Part shown: piece by piece, positions 6,517 to 8,215 of the stretch
How the letters are laid out: each line of letters opens with the position of its first letter
Position numbering within the stretch: the stretch's first letter is position 1
Source: JAZLEZ01 sp045615505
Lineage (GTDB): Bacteria; Spirochaetota; Spirochaetia; Sphaerochaetales; Sphaerochaetaceae
Reading direction: 5' to 3'
Assembly: GCA_045615505.1 (NCBI GenBank)
Contig: JAZLEZ010000062.1
Coordinates: 1 to 8,215 of the forward strand
Length of the DNA: 8,215 bases
Position numbers and translations under genes: made by a program
Notes under the pieces: generated by a model
Seen by the model: only the letters and a program-made list of their open reading frames with translations
Databases searched by the model: none
What the model was told of the DNA's origin: nothing

Positions 6517-6538
6517 CATACTGAATATCCATTATAAT
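6511..6538 (+). promoter_or_regulatory. promoter of the V-type ATPase operon
   Basis: A perfect -10 box TATAAT (6533-6538) is preceded at 16 bp by TTGCGT (6511-6516), which matches the first three bases of the -35 consensus. Transcription would start at about 6545, leaving a leader of about 23 nt with the ribosome binding site of atpE. It lies in the longest gene-free gap of the + strand cluster, at the boundary between unrelated functions. Read-through from the upstream operon is still possible, because no terminator is seen. Confidence 0.65.
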
Positions 6539-6556
6539 TATACTTTGTATTGAATT

Positions 6557-6564
6557 AAGGTGGT
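6557..6564 (+). promoter_or_regulatory. strong ribosome binding site of atpE
   Basis: AAGGTGGT matches the full anti-Shine-Dalgarno complement AAGGAGGT at 7 of 8 positions and sits 3 nt before the ATG at 6568. It is the most complete ribosome binding site in the window, in keeping with high expression of the ATPase operon. Confidence 0.7.
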
Positions 6565-6567
6565 ATT

Positions 6568-7128
6568 ATGGAATTACAGATTAAGGATTTGGTTGATTCT
6601 ATTAAGAAAGACGGAATAGAAGCAGCAAAAAAGGAATCTGACACAATTATCAAGCAGGCTCAGGCAAAGGCAGATGCAATAGTTGAAAAGGCCAAAGCCG
6701 AGGCTGCAAAGATTTTTGAAGAAAACAGAAAAGAAATAGAGATTCTCAGGGAAAGTGCTGCTGTAAATGCCCAGCAGGCAAGACGCGATGCAGTTCTTTC
6801 ATTTAAGTCAGAAATAGAAAATCAGTATAAACGGATTTTATCGGAAAAGGTTAAAAATACACTGAATGACAATGCTCTTGCAGAGATTATCAAGGCTGCA
6901 GTTTCCGATAAGGATGTATCAAAACTCAAAGCAGAGGTCAGGGAAGTTACAGACTCTTTAAAAGCTCAGCTTGCTGAGGAGATTGAAAAAGGTCTTGAAA
7001 TCAAACCTGTCAGAAATATAAATGCAGGATTCAGACTCTCATCAAAGGACGGTTCGGGTTATTTTGACTGTACAGATGAAGAAATTGCACAGATGCTTGT
7101 GCCTTTCTTCGGTGAATTGAACATCTGA
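6568..7128 (+). CDS. atpE: V/A-type ATP synthase subunit E (peripheral stalk)
   Basis: A 186-aa subunit of the peripheral stalk that holds the catalytic head of the rotary V/A-type ATPase against the membrane part. Residues 5-95 form a long charged helix rich in Ala, Lys and Glu (AQAKADAIVEKAKAEAAKIF at 31-50), typical of the E subunit coiled coil. The C-terminal globular part contains NAGFRLSSKDGSGYFDCTDEE (residues 152-172), equivalent to the family's GG.......DG.....N/T...E block. It ends with LVPFFGEL. The length is near the family's usual 190-200 residues. It stands first in the operon after its own promoter, followed after 11 bp by the DUF2764 gene and then atpA. This order matches spirochaete V-ATPase clusters, and the downstream atpA makes the assignment firm. 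Confidence 0.88.
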   Translation: MELQIKDLVDSIKKDGIEAAKKESDTIIKQAQAKADAIVEKAKAEAAKIFEENRKEIEILRESAAVNAQQARRDAVLSFKSEIENQYKRILSEKVKNTLNDNALAEIIKAAVSDKDVSKLKAEVREVTDSLKAQLAEEIEKGLEIKPVRNINAGFRLSSKDGSGYFDCTDEEIAQMLVPFFGELNI

Positions 7129-7129
7129 C

Positions 7130-7142
7130 GGAGTAGGTTTTG
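7130..7142 (+). promoter_or_regulatory. ribosome binding site supporting a TTG start
   Basis: GGAG (7130-7133) lies 6 nt before TTG at 7140, in a frame open from there. No ATG or GTG lies nearby in frame. The residues that follow, ASYYYLIASLP, are the expected N-terminus of DUF2764 proteins. The TTG is therefore the start. Confidence 0.75.
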
Positions 7143-7661
7143 GCTTCTTACTACTATCTTATTGCCAGTCTTCCTACATTGAAAACAGACTCACCGATGC
7201 CTTTCAGCTACGATGAATTTCTTGCTATGTGTGAAAATACGGTCAGCCGTGATGTTTTCACGACATTGAAGAATCTTTCTCTTTCATCGGATAAAGGTCC
7301 CCTTATGAAACAATGGGGAGATTTTTACAACAGGCTGATGAAAGCTCTTGCAAAAGAGAGATCTGCAAGATTGGGTAAACCTTTCAACGAAAATGTGGAC
7401 AAAGACGAATTAACGGACAAAGCTGTGGACGCTGCACTTGCAGCGGAGAATCCTCTTGAAGCTGAAAAAGTTCTGCTCGAATATCAGTTCGATTATCTTG
7501 ACAGCCTAGTTGCAATGCACAGTTTTGATGATTATGTATTGTTCGGATATGCAGTCAAGCTCAGATTGCTTGAAAGACAGACTGCATTCGATAAGGAAAA
7601 AGGAAAAGAAGAATTCAGAAGGCTGTTTGATAACATTCAGCAGCAGATTCTCAGCATATAA
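7140..7661 (+). CDS. DUF2764 protein of the V-type ATPase operon
   Basis: A 173-aa, probably soluble and largely helical protein of the DUF2764 family, found next to V-type ATPase genes in spirochaetes and some other bacteria. The signature N-terminus YYYLIASLP (4-12) is followed by a short Pro-containing stretch and FSYDEFLAMC (22-31). A charged middle region follows, then a strongly helical C-terminal half (100-170) containing YQFDYLDSL (115-123) and the FGYAVKLRLLERQ block (135-147). No signal peptide or membrane segment is visible. It uses a TTG start with a good ribosome binding site. It lies 11 bp after atpE and 12 bp before atpA, so it is cotranscribed and probably made in proportion to the complex. 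The biochemical role is not established. Its position, where other operons have subunits C and F, suggests a structural part or assembly factor. Confidence 0.87.
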   Translation: MASYYYLIASLPTLKTDSPMPFSYDEFLAMCENTVSRDVFTTLKNLSLSSDKGPLMKQWGDFYNRLMKALAKERSARLGKPFNENVDKDELTDKAVDAALAAENPLEAEKVLLEYQFDYLDSLVAMHSFDDYVLFGYAVKLRLLERQTAFDKEKGKEEFRRLFDNIQQQILSI

Positions 7662-7673
7662 TCGGAGAAAACA

Positions 7674-8215
7674 ATGGATATGAAAAAAGGTTATGTAATC
7701 GGTGTTAACGGAAACATGGTTACAGTAAAGTTTGACACATCAATCACAAAAAACGAAGTCGGTTATATTCTTGTGGGTGACACAAAACTCAAAGGTGAAG
7801 TCATCAGAGTCAACGGAGATACTGCAAGTATGCAGATTTACGAAATGACCAACGGAATCAAAGTCGGAGATGTTGCTGAGTTTACAGGAGAACTTCTTTC
7901 CGTAGAACTGGGACCCGGTTTGCTTACACAGGTATTTGACGGACTTCAGAATCCTCTTCCGGATCTTGCAGAAAAATGCGGATTCTTTCTTCAGAGAGGC
8001 GTTTATCTTAATCCGATTCCTGATAAAGATTGGGAATTTACTCCGTGCGTAAAAGCCGGAGATAAGGTCAGAGGCGGTGATTCCATAGGTTCAGTTCCTG
8101 AGGGGCTTTTCGACCATAAAATCATGGTTCCTTTTGAACTTGCAGACGAAATTTGGACTGTAAAGGATATTGTAGGAAAAGGAACTTATAATGTCAGAGC
8201 CGTAATTGCAACGAT
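7674..8215 (+). CDS. atpA: V/A-type ATP synthase subunit A, N-terminal 180 codons (cut by window end)
   Basis: The catalytic nucleotide-binding subunit of the rotary ATPase head, incomplete at the 3' side. The visible part has the N-terminal beta-barrel (about residues 5-72: GYVIGVNGNMVTVKF, then EVIRVNGDTASMQIYE). The highly conserved VELGPGLLTQVFDGLQNPL stretch follows (77-95). Next comes the start of the A-subunit-specific insertion (from about 110) that separates it from subunit B and F-type beta: RGVYLNP, then a GDSIGSVPEG block (135-144). The P-loop and catalytic residues lie beyond the edge. GGAG (7664-7667) is 6 nt before the ATG. The remaining operon genes, B, D, I and K in treponemes, would be expected to follow but are not seen here. 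Confidence 0.96.
   Translation, partial: MDMKKGYVIGVNGNMVTVKFDTSITKNEVGYILVGDTKLKGEVIRVNGDTASMQIYEMTNGIKVGDVAEFTGELLSVELGPGLLTQVFDGLQNPLPDLAEKCGFFLQRGVYLNPIPDKDWEFTPCVKAGDKVRGGDSIGSVPEGLFDHKIMVPFELADEIWTVKDIVGKGTYNVRAVIAT

Noticed and set aside
6495..6567. Intrinsic terminator after the TPR-like gene
   Set aside because: The only hairpin (ACGCAA/TTGCGT) is 6-7 bp with an A-rich loop and no following T run. The region is better explained as a promoter.

Overview
The window most likely comes from a spirochaete, probably Treponema or a close relative. It is a low-to-moderate GC chromosome segment with dense coding. The best taxonomic clue is the right-hand gene order: V/A-type ATPase subunit E, then a DUF2764 gene, then ATPase subunit A. 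That arrangement is typical of treponemal V-ATPase operons. The assignment rests on gene content and protein motifs only. Apart from the edge tRNA, every gene is on the + strand.

Left edge (1-155): the 5' part of a tRNA-Val(TAC) gene lies on the minus strand and runs off the window. It has a clear sigma70-type promoter. The 110-bp divergent gap before the first + strand gene also holds a run of ten T and a possible extended -10 promoter facing right.

Main operon (156-6494): eight genes are packed with overlaps of 23, 8, 4, 4 and 23 bp, one 6-bp gap, and a final 4-bp overlap. No terminator is visible between them. They are a DUF975-type membrane protein, the PLP-binding protein YggS, a 100-aa exported or membrane protein, an RluD-type pseudouridine synthase, the GTPase RsgA, MutS2, a 63-aa unknown and a 107-aa TPR-like protein. 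RluD, RsgA and MutS2 sit side by side and all act on ribosomes in the bacteria where they have been studied. The cluster therefore looks like a ribosome maturation and rescue unit, with membrane and unknown proteins attached.

V-ATPase operon (from about 6511): a 73-bp gap holds a promoter with a perfect TATAAT box and a strong ribosome binding site. It is followed by atpE, a DUF2764 gene starting at TTG, and the first 180 codons of atpA, which is cut by the window end. These genes build the cytoplasmic stalk and catalytic head of a rotary ion pump. DUF2764 lies where other operons carry the subunit C and F genes, which raises the question of whether it replaces subunit C.

Most of the window is ordinary housekeeping sequence. 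The least described parts are the DUF2764 protein, the 63- and 107-aa genes after mutS2, the 100-aa gene between yggS and rluD, and a 12-bp tandem repeat that sets the stop codon of the 107-aa gene. I see no CRISPR array, insertion sequence, phage gene or other sign of recent transfer.
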